Shown here one piece after another: positions 25,809-34,146 of a stretch of 64,000 bases of DNA. The stretch lies in the NCBI RefSeq assembly GCF_030150205.1, contig NZ_JASLGT010000008.1, forward strand, positions 186,001-250,000. Reading direction: 5' to 3'. Within the stretch, counting starts at the first letter, position 1, and each line of letters opens with the position of its first letter. Position numbers and translations under genes: made by a program. This DNA is from Niabella sp. (GTDB lineage: Bacteria; Bacteroidota; Bacteroidia; Chitinophagales; Chitinophagaceae). The notes beneath the pieces were generated by a model. That model made no database searches. It was not told where the DNA came from and was given only the letters and a program-made list of their open reading frames with translations.

Positions 25809-26618
25809 CTACCGTCCCCACCCCCATTTCAAAAATACCGGCATGGCCTTTCCCCAGGTAGCCACATCATGTTTGCCTTCATCCAGTTCCAGGTAGGATA
25901 CATCTTCCGGTTTGTAGCCCTTTTTCATCAGTTCTGTTACAAGATCACGGGTATCATCCACTGCGTCAATAACTCCATTATTGTTGCGGTCGTGCGCTTC
26001 ATCCATCAGGCCGCATTGCAAAAAGAACCGGAGCCCGCGCTTATAACTTCCATTCCGGATCTGCTGCTGCATAATGCGATCCTGGTCATCATCATAGGTA
26101 ACATCCTCCTGGTCCTTGCTCCGCCACCAGAGCGACCCGGAGAAAACACCGGTTTTGGAAAACAGCTCCGGATGATTCCATACAATGTCCAGCGCACTCA
26201 GTCCGCCCAGCGAAAAACCGGCAAATGCCAGTTCCCGAAAGCCGGGAACCCTGTATTTATCCAGCGTATAGGGAACCAGCTCTTCAATGACAAAACGGGT
26301 ATAATCCGCGGCGCGATCGCCCCGGCCCATATAATCGGCCTCAGCGGCTACTCCATATTCCCGCTTCCGGTCTGGCCCGGCGGTAATACCCACGCATAAA
26401 ACCGGGGTAATGGCCCCGGTTGCATACAAGCCGGATAACAGTTCCTGCAAGCCCATTGCCGGTAAATCCTGACCATCGTTGATCAGCAGCAGGCTGAGAT
26501 CAGACAGGTCATCCACCCCCGTAGGCAGATAAAAATCAACCGTCACAGCTCTTTTCAGTAACACAGATAAAACAGTTGCCCGTTCTGCTACATAGTCCAG
26601 TTCCTTTACCATATTCAT
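25809..26618 (-). CDS. Esterase-D-like alpha/beta hydrolase with an EF-hand-like loop
   Basis: A serine hydrolase of 269 residues from the ATG at 26618, chosen because the predicted -7 box (26624-26631) would leave no room for the longer form. The nucleophile motif is GFSLGG, about residue 125. A histidine in LDEGKHDVATWGKAMP completes the expected triad. Before it is DRNNNGVIDAVDD, a D-x-N-x-N-G loop that looks like an EF-hand or dockerin calcium site. Enzymes of this group cleave esters or act on siderophores and glycans. It is divergent from the ATP-grasp and YbdK genes and may belong to their pathway (inference). Confidence 0.82.
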   Translation of the reverse strand: MNMVKELDYVAERATVLSVLLKRAVTVDFYLPTGVDDLSDLSLLLINDGQDLPAMGLQELLSGLYATGAITPVLCVGITAGPDRKREYGVAAEADYMGRGDRAADYTRFVIEELVPYTLDKYRVPGFRELAFAGFSLGGLSALDIVWNHPELFSKTGVFSGSLWWRSKDQEDVTYDDDQDRIMQQQIRNGSYKRGLRFFLQCGLMDEAHDRNNNGVIDAVDDTRDLVTELMKKGYKPEDVSYLELDEGKHDVATWGKAMPVFLKWGWGR

Positions 26619-26623
26619 TCGCC

Positions 26624-26631
26624 CAAAAGTA
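26624..26631 (-). promoter_or_regulatory. Putative -7 box of the esterase gene
   Basis: The minus strand reads TACTTTTG, matching TAnnTTTG. The predicted transcript would begin close to the ATGs at 26618 and 26612. Confidence 0.35.
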
Positions 26632-26734
26632 ACAAAATACCCCAATCCGGTATCGAAATATTAAGGCCGGTAATAATTTTTTGTGAGGAATTAGAGAATA
26701 ACTTAAATTCAATCTCAAATTAAACAAAACAAGT

Positions 26735-26848
26735 ATGGAGCCTGTAAAAAGCGGTATAAAGCCAGGTTCACCGGGAACTGCTTTCTTCCTTTTGCCGGGC
26801 TATGAAATCATATTAAAACAACAAATATGCGGTAACAACAAAATATAG
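26735..26848 (+). CDS. Possible 37-residue small ORF
   Basis: ATG at 26735 opens 37 codons (MEPVKSGIKPGSPGTAFFLL, ending CGNNKI) in the divergent gap of 340 bp between the esterase and the ATP-grasp gene. No clear ribosome site or family. It may be chance, but it is the only plausible gene in the gap and sits directly upstream of two ligase genes. Confidence 0.2.
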   Translation: MEPVKSGIKPGSPGTAFFLLPGYEIILKQQICGNNKI

Positions 26849-26958
26849 CGAATTTTTCGCCCATTCCCGAATCACCATTTAGACACCGGTCCACAGCCAA
26901 CGTGCGGCCATGGATCACGAAACCGGTTCTGCACAGCAGAACAATAAACAATAAGAAA

Positions 26959-27897
26959 ATGAAAAAAATCGGAATTCTATTTGGGAAAGAACGCTCTTTC
27001 CCGGAAGCATTTGTGCAGCGGATAAACAGCAAAGGCATCGACGGGATCGTTGCGGAACCTGTGCGTATCGATAAGGCCCTGCAGGGACAGCCGTCCGGCT
27101 ATTCGGTGATCATCGACCGCATCAGCCAGGATGTGCCGTTTTACCGTACCTGGTTAAAGAATGCAGCTGTAACCGGCACAGCCGTGATCAATAACCCGTT
27201 CTGGTGGAGCGCTGATGATAAGTATTTCAATAACTGCCTCATGACCCAGATCGGGGTTCCGGTACCCAAAACGGCCATCATTCCCTCGCACGACCGTCCG
27301 GATGATACGTCCGATGAATCGTTCAGCAACCTCGCCTATCCGCTGGACTGGGAAGGGATCTTCCAGGAGGTAGGTTTTCCGGCGTACATGAAACCTTTTG
27401 CCGGAGGCGGGTGGAAAAATGTGTACAAACTACATGACAAAGAGGAGTTTTTCGAAAAGCACCGGGAAACCGGTCAGCTGGTGATGCTGCTGCAGGAAGA
27501 AATTGTTTTTGAAGAATACTACCGTTGTTACTGCATTGGAGGAAAATACGTGCGCATTATGCCGTATGAGCCCCGCAACCCGCATCATTTGCGCTATGTA
27601 GCCGATTTTGCCCCCACTGCAGAAAAACTGCAGGAGATGACCGACATTGTACTGAAAATAAACCGGTACCTGGGCTACGATTTCAATACGGTGGAGCTGG
27701 CATTGCGCAACGGGGTTCCTTTTGCGATTGATTTCTGCAACCCGGCCCCCGACGCCGATATAAAGAGTGTAGGTGCAGAAAATTTTGAATGGGTGGTGGA
27801 AACATCGGCCAATTATGCCATCGAAAAAGCACTGGCCAATAATGGCGGCAACAACCTTACCTGGGGGGAATATGTAAAGAGAAGCGCGGGGAAATAA
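26959..27897 (+). CDS. ATP-grasp ligase of unknown substrate
   Basis: A 312-residue enzyme from the ATG at 26959 (MKKIGILFGKERSFPEAFVQ). The ATP-grasp core includes the nucleotide-binding lysine Lys145 in PAYMKPFAGGGWKNVYKL, the hinge MLLQEEIVFEEYYRCYCIGG and the metal-binding end FNTVELALRNGVPFAIDFCN followed by PAPDAD. ATP-grasp enzymes join a carboxylate to an amine or thiol through an acyl-phosphate. No member of a named pathway (D-Ala-D-Ala ligase, RimK, GshB) is matched by eye. It lies 198 bp before a second ligase of the GCS2 type on the same strand, suggesting successive peptide-like couplings. The in-frame extension to 26902 has no protein character. Confidence 0.8.
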   Translation: MKKIGILFGKERSFPEAFVQRINSKGIDGIVAEPVRIDKALQGQPSGYSVIIDRISQDVPFYRTWLKNAAVTGTAVINNPFWWSADDKYFNNCLMTQIGVPVPKTAIIPSHDRPDDTSDESFSNLAYPLDWEGIFQEVGFPAYMKPFAGGGWKNVYKLHDKEEFFEKHRETGQLVMLLQEEIVFEEYYRCYCIGGKYVRIMPYEPRNPHHLRYVADFAPTAEKLQEMTDIVLKINRYLGYDFNTVELALRNGVPFAIDFCNPAPDADIKSVGAENFEWVVETSANYAIEKALANNGGNNLTWGEYVKRSAGK

Positions 27898-27902
27898 ATT
27901 TT

Positions 27903-28087
27903 AAAATGTGATAATGTGGAAATGTGATAATTATTCATCCGCCAGGCAACTGTCCGCATTTACAAAGTCAGTTGATTTTCCGTAGAAGTGTCCCAAGGCT
28001 CGAAGTGCTCCTTCGGAGCGTCTCGGTGCCCTAAAAATTTTCAGATTACCGCATTTTCATATTTCCATGCTATCACATTTTCACATT
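27903..28087. repeat. Inverted arms of the ATTTTCACATTTCC repeat around a UUCG hairpin
   Basis: AATGTGATAATGTGGAAATG near 27905 is an inverted copy of 28060-28087 (TATTTCCATGCTATCACATT), about 18 of 22 positions matching. Between them GCTCC-TTCG-GAGC at about 28009-28021 forms a tight hairpin. The repeat fills the gap between the ATP-grasp and YbdK genes and could shape their mRNA or mark a mobile repeat. Confidence 0.5.
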
Positions 28088-28095
28088 AATAAAAA

Positions 28096-29205
28096 ATGAG
28101 CATCAATTATAAAACATTCACGCTTGGCGTGGAAGAGGAATACATGGTTTTAGATAACCAGACCTTCGAGCTGAAAAGCCATGAGCAACGGATCGTGCAG
28201 GAAGGACAAAAGATCATTAAGGACAAGGTGAAGGCAGAAATGCACCAGGCCGTGGTGGAGGTGGGTACCGATATCTGCCAGGATATTGATGAAGCCTACA
28301 ACGATGTAGCCCTGCTGCGCAAAACCATTTCTGATATAGCCGGCACCCTCGATCTTACGCTTGGGGCATCGGGCACGCATCCTTTCAGCCATTGGGAGAA
28401 GCAACTGATCACCGATCATATCCGGTATAACGAGATCGTGGCCGAATTACAGGAGGCCGCACGCAGCAACCTTATTTTCGGACTGCATGTACATGTGGGT
28501 ATGGAAAGCCGGGAGCTGGCCAATCATATCGCTAACTCTACACGATATTTCCTGCCCCATATTTTTGCATTAAGTACCAATTCCCCCTTTTGGGAAGGAA
28601 GGACCACTGGTTATAAATCGTACCGCACCAAGGTATTTGACAAGTTTCCCCGTACCGGTATCCCGGACGCGTTTGAAAGCATTGAAGCCTACGACAACTA
28701 TGTGAAAATGCTGATCAAAACCAATTGCATCGACAATGCAAAGAAAATATGGTGGGATCTGCGGGTGCATCCTTTCTTCAATACGGTGGAGTTCCGCATC
28801 TGCGATATACCCATGACGGTGGATGAAACGATTACGATAGCAGCCCTCTTCCAGGCCGTTTGTGCCCGGATCTATATGCTGCGCAGTAAAAACCTTAATT
28901 TCATCCAGTACTCGCGTCCCCTTATTAATGAAAACAAATGGCGGGCCAGCCGTTATGGCATCGACGGGTACCTGATCGATTTCGGCAAGGAAGAAGAAGT
29001 GAATACCCGCGCGCTGATCTATGAGCTGCTGGATTTCCTGGATCCCGTGATCGACCACCTGGGCAGCCGGCACCGCATCGAACATGTGCATAAGATCCTG
29101 GAGCGGGGTACGGGGGCCGACCGCCAGCTGGACCTGTTTGAGCAAACCAAAAACCTTACGGATGTAGGCCGGTATATCAGCGAAAGTTTTCTGGAGGGAT
29201 TGTAA
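28096..29205 (+). CDS. ybdK: Carboxylate-amine ligase of the GCS2/YbdK family
   Basis: A 369-residue member of the glutamate-cysteine ligase 2 family. Family blocks are LGVEEEYMVLD (residues 10-20), EVGTDICQDI near 55, IFGLHVHVGM near 130, STNSPFWEGRTTGYKSYRT near 160 and WDLRVHPFFNTVEFRICDIP near 220. E. coli YbdK has weak gamma-glutamylcysteine ligase activity, but the true substrate of most members is unknown. Here it is paired with an ATP-grasp ligase, and both are cytosolic. A shared terminator follows. The physiological product is not known; glutathione is unlikely without GshB-like features. Confidence 0.9.
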   Translation: MSINYKTFTLGVEEEYMVLDNQTFELKSHEQRIVQEGQKIIKDKVKAEMHQAVVEVGTDICQDIDEAYNDVALLRKTISDIAGTLDLTLGASGTHPFSHWEKQLITDHIRYNEIVAELQEAARSNLIFGLHVHVGMESRELANHIANSTRYFLPHIFALSTNSPFWEGRTTGYKSYRTKVFDKFPRTGIPDAFESIEAYDNYVKMLIKTNCIDNAKKIWWDLRVHPFFNTVEFRICDIPMTVDETITIAALFQAVCARIYMLRSKNLNFIQYSRPLINENKWRASRYGIDGYLIDFGKEEEVNTRALIYELLDFLDPVIDHLGSRHRIEHVHKILERGTGADRQLDLFEQTKNLTDVGRYISESFLEGL

Positions 29206-29239
29206 GCTGAACGTTCAGCCGCCCTTGCGATGCCCCATT

Positions 29240-29284
29240 AAAAAAAGCCCGCAAATCGTATATGAGACTGATTTGCGGGCTTTA
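29240..29284. terminator. Bidirectional terminator between ybdK and the GHL10 gene
   Basis: AAAGCCCGCAAATC and GATTTGCGGGCTTT are perfect 14-bp arms with a 12-nt loop and A/T runs on both sides. It serves both convergent transcripts. Confidence 0.9.
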
Positions 29285-29331
29285 ATATTACCGGGATACA
29301 GGATATAGTCCGGTATGAGTAACAACAACTA

Positions 29332-30771
29332 CTACTTCTGTATCACCTTGGAGGCCTTACTTTCTTTATTGTCGCTGTTAATCGTGGTTACACAATAATA
29401 TCCTGCAGAAGTAGCATCCGTTGTATGATCATTTGTAAGGGCCAGCACCTTTGCCTCCTGCTTCAGATCCGGAGTGTAATACACCACCGACCGTACATTT
29501 CCGCCGGCTTCCCATTTCAGGCTGTTGCCTTCAATGCGTACATTCTGCGGTTCTGCCGGATCGGGAGCCACGCTCCGTCCCAAAAACGGAATCACTGTTG
29601 GCGTAGTCCAAAGTGTGGCCAGCTTATCGGTAATACCGATGGGATTCTGCATCACATACTTGGCACTGTATAACAGATGCCCTACAGAAGCCTTGTATTT
29701 TTTTGTAAGTGCCCATTGCTTTTCCAGTTCATTTACCGACTGGAACGCAGCGGGTGCAGTGGGATCTCCGAACCGGTAATAACCGTATCCCACCATCATT
29801 GCAGCCTTATAACGAAACTGGTGCCACCATTGCAAACGTTCCTTAAAATCGTTGGAGGCAGCGCCAATCTGCTGATACAGCTGCGGGATGATCACATCCA
29901 GCCAGCCCTCCTGGTTCCATTTCAATACATCGGCATATAAGGTATTGTAATTGTAGGTATCGCTTGCTGCAGGCGATATGGAAAAGACCACTTCCGGCCG
30001 GGTTGCCACGATGATATCATGTACGGCCTTTATCGCCTTGTTCACATTATCCCTTCTGAAGTTTTCGATTGAAGCCATACCTGCACCATACTTTGCATAA
30101 TCAGCATTATCGGAAACCATGGTACCCGCAGTTGACGGATCGGGGTAAAAATAATCATCAAAATGAATACCGTCCACATCATATTTGGTAATGATATCCT
30201 TTACAATATCTGCCAGTCTTTGCCGTACCTCAGGAACCGCGGGGTTGTAGATCTGGATCTTTTCGTGGCTCACCACCCAATCCGGCTGTATCGAAGGATG
30301 CAGGGCCGGATAAGCAGCAGTGCTGCTGGCCCGGGTGGCAATCCGGTATGGATTTAACCAGGCATGAAACTCCATACCACGGGCATGTGCTTCATCCAGC
30401 ATAAATTTCAACACATCATAACCCGGATCTTTTCCTCTTGTGCCGGTGATGGCCGCGCTCCAGGGTTCGTAGGGCGAATTATAAAACGCATCCCCCATCC
30501 CTTTTATCTGTACAAAAACTGCATTCATATTTAATTGTTTAAACCGGTTGAGATAATCAATATACTGCTGCTTCTGCGTAGCCATATTATATTGATCCTG
30601 CGGCCAATCCAGCCCCCAGGCTGTGGTTACCCATACGGCCCGCATTTCTTTTTTAGGGATGGTAAATACATCTGCCTGGGGTTCTATATCCACATTATCA
30701 TTATCTTTCTTACATGCGTTAAACCCCAATATGAACGCAGCAATTATAAAAAGCCAGCTAATCTTTTTCAT
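29332..30771 (-). CDS. Surface or periplasmic lipoprotein, glycoside-hydrolase-like GHL10
   Basis: A 479-residue lipoprotein with a lipobox ending at Cys20 (GFNACKKD). The catalytic-like barrel starts at about 40 with KKEMRAVWVTTAWGLDWPQD, then MNAVFVQIKGMGDAFYNSPY, HARGMEFHAWLNPYRIA near 130 and DGIHFDDYFYPDP near 195. These define the GHL10 (YngK/DUF187) family. A small C-terminal beta domain ends the protein (about 400-479). Activity of the family is not settled; peptidoglycan-related substrates have been proposed. It is the last gene of the deoR1-susC1-susD1 locus, 62 bp after the DUF4623-type lipoprotein gene. Confidence 0.88.
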   Translation of the reverse strand: MKKISWLFIIAAFILGFNACKKDNDNVDIEPQADVFTIPKKEMRAVWVTTAWGLDWPQDQYNMATQKQQYIDYLNRFKQLNMNAVFVQIKGMGDAFYNSPYEPWSAAITGTRGKDPGYDVLKFMLDEAHARGMEFHAWLNPYRIATRASSTAAYPALHPSIQPDWVVSHEKIQIYNPAVPEVRQRLADIVKDIITKYDVDGIHFDDYFYPDPSTAGTMVSDNADYAKYGAGMASIENFRRDNVNKAIKAVHDIIVATRPEVVFSISPAASDTYNYNTLYADVLKWNQEGWLDVIIPQLYQQIGAASNDFKERLQWWHQFRYKAAMMVGYGYYRFGDPTAPAAFQSVNELEKQWALTKKYKASVGHLLYSAKYVMQNPIGITDKLATLWTTPTVIPFLGRSVAPDPAEPQNVRIEGNSLKWEAGGNVRSVVYYTPDLKQEAKVLALTNDHTTDATSAGYYCVTTINSDNKESKASKVIQK

Positions 30772-30833
30772 ATCCTATATTTATTTATTCCGCTCTCTGC
30801 GGGATGTATGAATGTTTTTCAATAACCGTTACA

Positions 30834-32273
30834 TTAATCGTCTAACGCTTTTTTGGGAAAATCGATCATTACAAAGCCAGCATCTGTATGCGCGGAATAC
30901 AGGGTAAGTTTTTCATCCCTTCCCTCTGCGTCCCTGGTAATAGACCACCGGGTTTGTAAAAAGCAATTGGAGGTAACCGGCCCTAGTAAAGAGTACTGAA
31001 ATACCGGTGTTTTGTCCGTTCTGGTATTAAATTGCTCAAGTGCCTCCCTTGTTGTATTTCCTTTTGTAATATCATATACATATAGTACGACAGGATCTGT
31101 TCCGGAACGCGCAGCAGTAGTCATAATCAAGTAGCGCTCCCTGTTAAAAGTAATCACATGCGCATCAGAACCTCGTACCGGCACTGCATCACTGTTTAAT
31201 GCATAAGACACTACAGCTGATTCGTTGGCCAACCGGATGGGCGCATCATAACCCGTGTAGATATAATCGGATGTATTTACTACACGGTTAAAAGACATTA
31301 CATAACTGGATCCGGTAGCACTCACAAATGCTGCTGGTTCCGAAATTTGCGTATAGCCGGTTACTTTCACCCGAACAACCCTAGTAGCCGCGTTATCACC
31401 AAAGAAGAAATACCCATTGCCATCCTTATCAAGATTTGCGGACATATTATCTCCAAGGCGTACGCCTCCGTCCGGCACAACCAAACTGCCAATCAATTGA
31501 GGAGCGGCCGCAGGATTTGTCCAATGATATATTTTTAGCGGAGAAGCCGCCGAGTTACCGGAAAGATTCGCAATATAGGAGTGACCATTCACCTGTGCAC
31601 CCACATTTACGGCATATGTACCACCGGTTACCCCTGCCTGGTTCAGCGGTATGGGGGCCACCAGATTATTCCTGATATCAGATGCCTTCAGCAAGTGAGA
31701 TCCGCCCGCAGCCCGGCTTACGATCAATATATGCTCGCCATCAAAACCAGATCCTCTTGTTAATGCCCCTGTAAAGGAAGGATAAACAGGATTTCCTAAT
31801 TCATTATTCGTATAATCATATATCTGGGGTTTTGCAAAATCGGCCCCAAAGGGAGGAATTTTCAGCACCAGCGTAGCAAAGTATTCGCGGAAATGCATAT
31901 TATTTACTACTTTAACAACCCTGGTAAGCGACGATTTGCCATCGATGAAATAATTGCTGCCATCTTTGAAGTCCAGCTGGAACGAAGTTGTTTCCAGTAC
32001 CGCGCCATCCGACATGGTTGCCTCAATCCTGATATTGCTGAAATCGCTCATTGTATCTAAACGAGGGAAAGAAATGCTCTTCCGGTTCTCATCAATCGTA
32101 CCTTCTAAGGTTGTATTCCTGTTTGCACCGGCATTTACAATTTTTATGGACTTCAATACCACTTCATCCGTCGAGTCTACATTCGCCGGATACTTTTTCT
32201 GACATGACATCATCAATAACACGATCAATAATGTCAACATCACTGTTGCGTACTTTGAAATATTTTTTACCAT
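30834..32273 (-). CDS. SUS-associated lipoprotein (DUF4623/DUF5018-type)
   Basis: A lipoprotein of 479 residues from the ATG at 32273, which leaves 31 bp to the susD stop; an upstream in-frame start is not used because it would run into susD. The lipobox is LLMMSC at Cys24, followed by QKK. The mature protein begins with a beta-sandwich of about 120 residues (VVLKSIKIVNAGANRNTTLE), followed by a likely propeller-like domain with repeated FDGEHILIVSR, NLDKDGNGYFFFGD and FNRERYLIMTTAA. The DUF names are from memory. It is probably a surface glycan-binding protein, the usual job of SUS lipoproteins at this place in a locus. Confidence 0.75.
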   Translation of the reverse strand: MVKNISKYATVMLTLLIVLLMMSCQKKYPANVDSTDEVVLKSIKIVNAGANRNTTLEGTIDENRKSISFPRLDTMSDFSNIRIEATMSDGAVLETTSFQLDFKDGSNYFIDGKSSLTRVVKVVNNMHFREYFATLVLKIPPFGADFAKPQIYDYTNNELGNPVYPSFTGALTRGSGFDGEHILIVSRAAGGSHLLKASDIRNNLVAPIPLNQAGVTGGTYAVNVGAQVNGHSYIANLSGNSAASPLKIYHWTNPAAAPQLIGSLVVPDGGVRLGDNMSANLDKDGNGYFFFGDNAATRVVRVKVTGYTQISEPAAFVSATGSSYVMSFNRVVNTSDYIYTGYDAPIRLANESAVVSYALNSDAVPVRGSDAHVITFNRERYLIMTTAARSGTDPVVLYVYDITKGNTTREALEQFNTRTDKTPVFQYSLLGPVTSNCFLQTRWSITRDAEGRDEKLTLYSAHTDAGFVMIDFPKKALDD

Positions 32274-32304
32274 TTTATTCAATTTTTCATTGACGAATCG
32301 ATTA

Positions 32305-34113
32305 TCATTGATACACCGGCCACCCTTCTGTCTGCGACAGCGTATAACCCATACTTTTATAGTCATCCATCTGGGTTTTACCTACCGGCGCGAGATAGGG
32401 GTTTACCCCGGTTTGATTCAGGAACGGCAACCGACCATTGGTATTGGTTCCCCGGTAAAACCCTTTCATTAATGCGCCATTGGTTCCGTCAAATACAACA
32501 GGGCTGCCTCCGGCAAGCGGCACCACTGATATCTGACCTATTTTATTTGCTTCCTTCGTCAGATCACCCGGTAATTCTGTAGGAAAATTCACCCAACCTC
32601 CAGATAACAGATCCGGCCGGTCATTGGTGTCCATATACTCCAGTTTTTTCCATCGCTTCAGGTCCTGGTAGCGGGAATATTCAAAAACGAATTCCATCCG
32701 GCGTTCTCTCCGGATCTCCCATAGCAAGGCCGGCACCGAAGGATCCTTTGCCGGGTCATCGGGAAGGTTGGAAAGGTTTAAAGCGGCTGTTTTAACCACA
32801 CCTTTTGCAATGGCTTCCGGAGCCAACGGCCGGTTTCGTATCCTGTTAATAGAAACATCAATGTCGGATTGTGTGGCCGTCCCCAGTTCCGCCTTGGCCT
32901 CGATCCAGTTTAACAGGACTTCTGCATACCGGACTACGGGATAGTCTGTTTGATTTTTATTGGAGGTAAACTCCACCGGTACAGAACCACCGGCATCAAC
33001 CGTAGCCACCACACTCCTGGGCAAAAACTTATTAATATACCAGTAGGACGCCCGGTTCCTGACATTGGGCTTATCGTAAAACGTAGCTTCCAGGCGTGCA
33101 TCTCTTGTCTTGATCATATTGGATAAAGTAAAATCACTGGCATTGGCCACGCCTGAACTTTGATACGGCTTTCCATCCACACAAATAAAGGATTTGATCA
33201 GGTCGGTAGTGGGTCCAAAAGCAACCGACTCCGATAAATTATTGTTGGTTGCTACCGCGTGGGTTACACCAACGGCCGGATCATAATGCCGGTACATGAT
33301 AACGTCCTTATTACCTGCCAGCGTATTAGAAGTAAACAAGGTTCTGAAATCGGTCACAATATCATACTTACCACTATTCATCACTATGGCCGCAGCATCC
33401 TGCGCCAACTGGAAAAACTTACCGGCCTGTGCTGCGTTATTGTAGTAATATTTTTGCCAGGATCCTTCAGCAAGTGCAATCCTGGATGCAAAAGCCGCTA
33501 CGATATACCGGTTCACCTGCTGGTCTCCATCGGAAGCTCTTACATTACTCATAGCAAATTTCAAATCCTCATATACGGCATCCATTACCTGGTTGCGCGG
33601 AGTGCGGGGTTTGTATAGGTCAGCCAGATCGGTTTCTACGGGCACATAGTCAAAGTAAGGCACATCTCCGTAAGCAGCAACCAGCTCTGCATACTCCATC
33701 GCTCTGAAAAAGCGGCCAATACCCGTCCAGTGATTATACGCTTCTTCCGGCAAGACACCTTTCATTTTTGTTTTAACCCTGTCGAGCATGATATTGATGG
33801 AGCGCAGGGTACCCATGCCCCATATCCCACTATTGGGCACAGCCCTTGCAAAATTTCCCTGGTTGCCCATTATAAACACATCATCACTAAACGTAAAGCC
33901 AAGTAATGCTGCGCTGGATTCAGCGCTGAACTGCGTACCGTATCCTACAAAATAGCCTGTATAAAATTTGTTGGCGTAGAGCCGCACGTTATCTTCAGAA
34001 CTCCAGGCCGTTTCATCAGGCTGGTTGGTCAACGGAGGTCTGTCCAAAAATTTTTTACAACCGGTGGCCGCGATTATTAAAAGCATCAATATAAATGTAT
34101 ATTTCTGTCTCAT
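32305..34113 (-). CDS. SusD/RagB-type nutrient-binding lipoprotein (locus 1)
   Basis: A 602-residue outer-membrane lipoprotein, lipobox at Cys19 (AATGCKKFLDRPP). The SusD fold is shown by NQPDETAWSSEDNVRLYANK, the TPR region ARFFRAMEYAELVAAYGDVP near 135, and the C-terminal WEIRRERRMEFVFEYSRYQD and LKRWKKLEYM. Pairs with SusC, whose gene ends 33 bp upstream. It resembles the locus-2 SusD at 49111 in the same blocks (FFRAMxY and the DLADxxYKPR segment), so the two arose by duplication. The ligand is unknown. Confidence 0.95.
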   Translation of the reverse strand: MRQKYTFILMLLIIAATGCKKFLDRPPLTNQPDETAWSSEDNVRLYANKFYTGYFVGYGTQFSAESSAALLGFTFSDDVFIMGNQGNFARAVPNSGIWGMGTLRSINIMLDRVKTKMKGVLPEEAYNHWTGIGRFFRAMEYAELVAAYGDVPYFDYVPVETDLADLYKPRTPRNQVMDAVYEDLKFAMSNVRASDGDQQVNRYIVAAFASRIALAEGSWQKYYYNNAAQAGKFFQLAQDAAAIVMNSGKYDIVTDFRTLFTSNTLAGNKDVIMYRHYDPAVGVTHAVATNNNLSESVAFGPTTDLIKSFICVDGKPYQSSGVANASDFTLSNMIKTRDARLEATFYDKPNVRNRASYWYINKFLPRSVVATVDAGGSVPVEFTSNKNQTDYPVVRYAEVLLNWIEAKAELGTATQSDIDVSINRIRNRPLAPEAIAKGVVKTAALNLSNLPDDPAKDPSVPALLWEIRRERRMEFVFEYSRYQDLKRWKKLEYMDTNDRPDLLSGGWVNFPTELPGDLTKEANKIGQISVVPLAGGSPVVFDGTNGALMKGFYRGTNTNGRLPFLNQTGVNPYLAPVGKTQMDDYKSMGYTLSQTEGWPVYQ

Positions 34114-34146
34114 TTTTGTTTGTTTTAAGCGGTAGATGAAAGAGAA

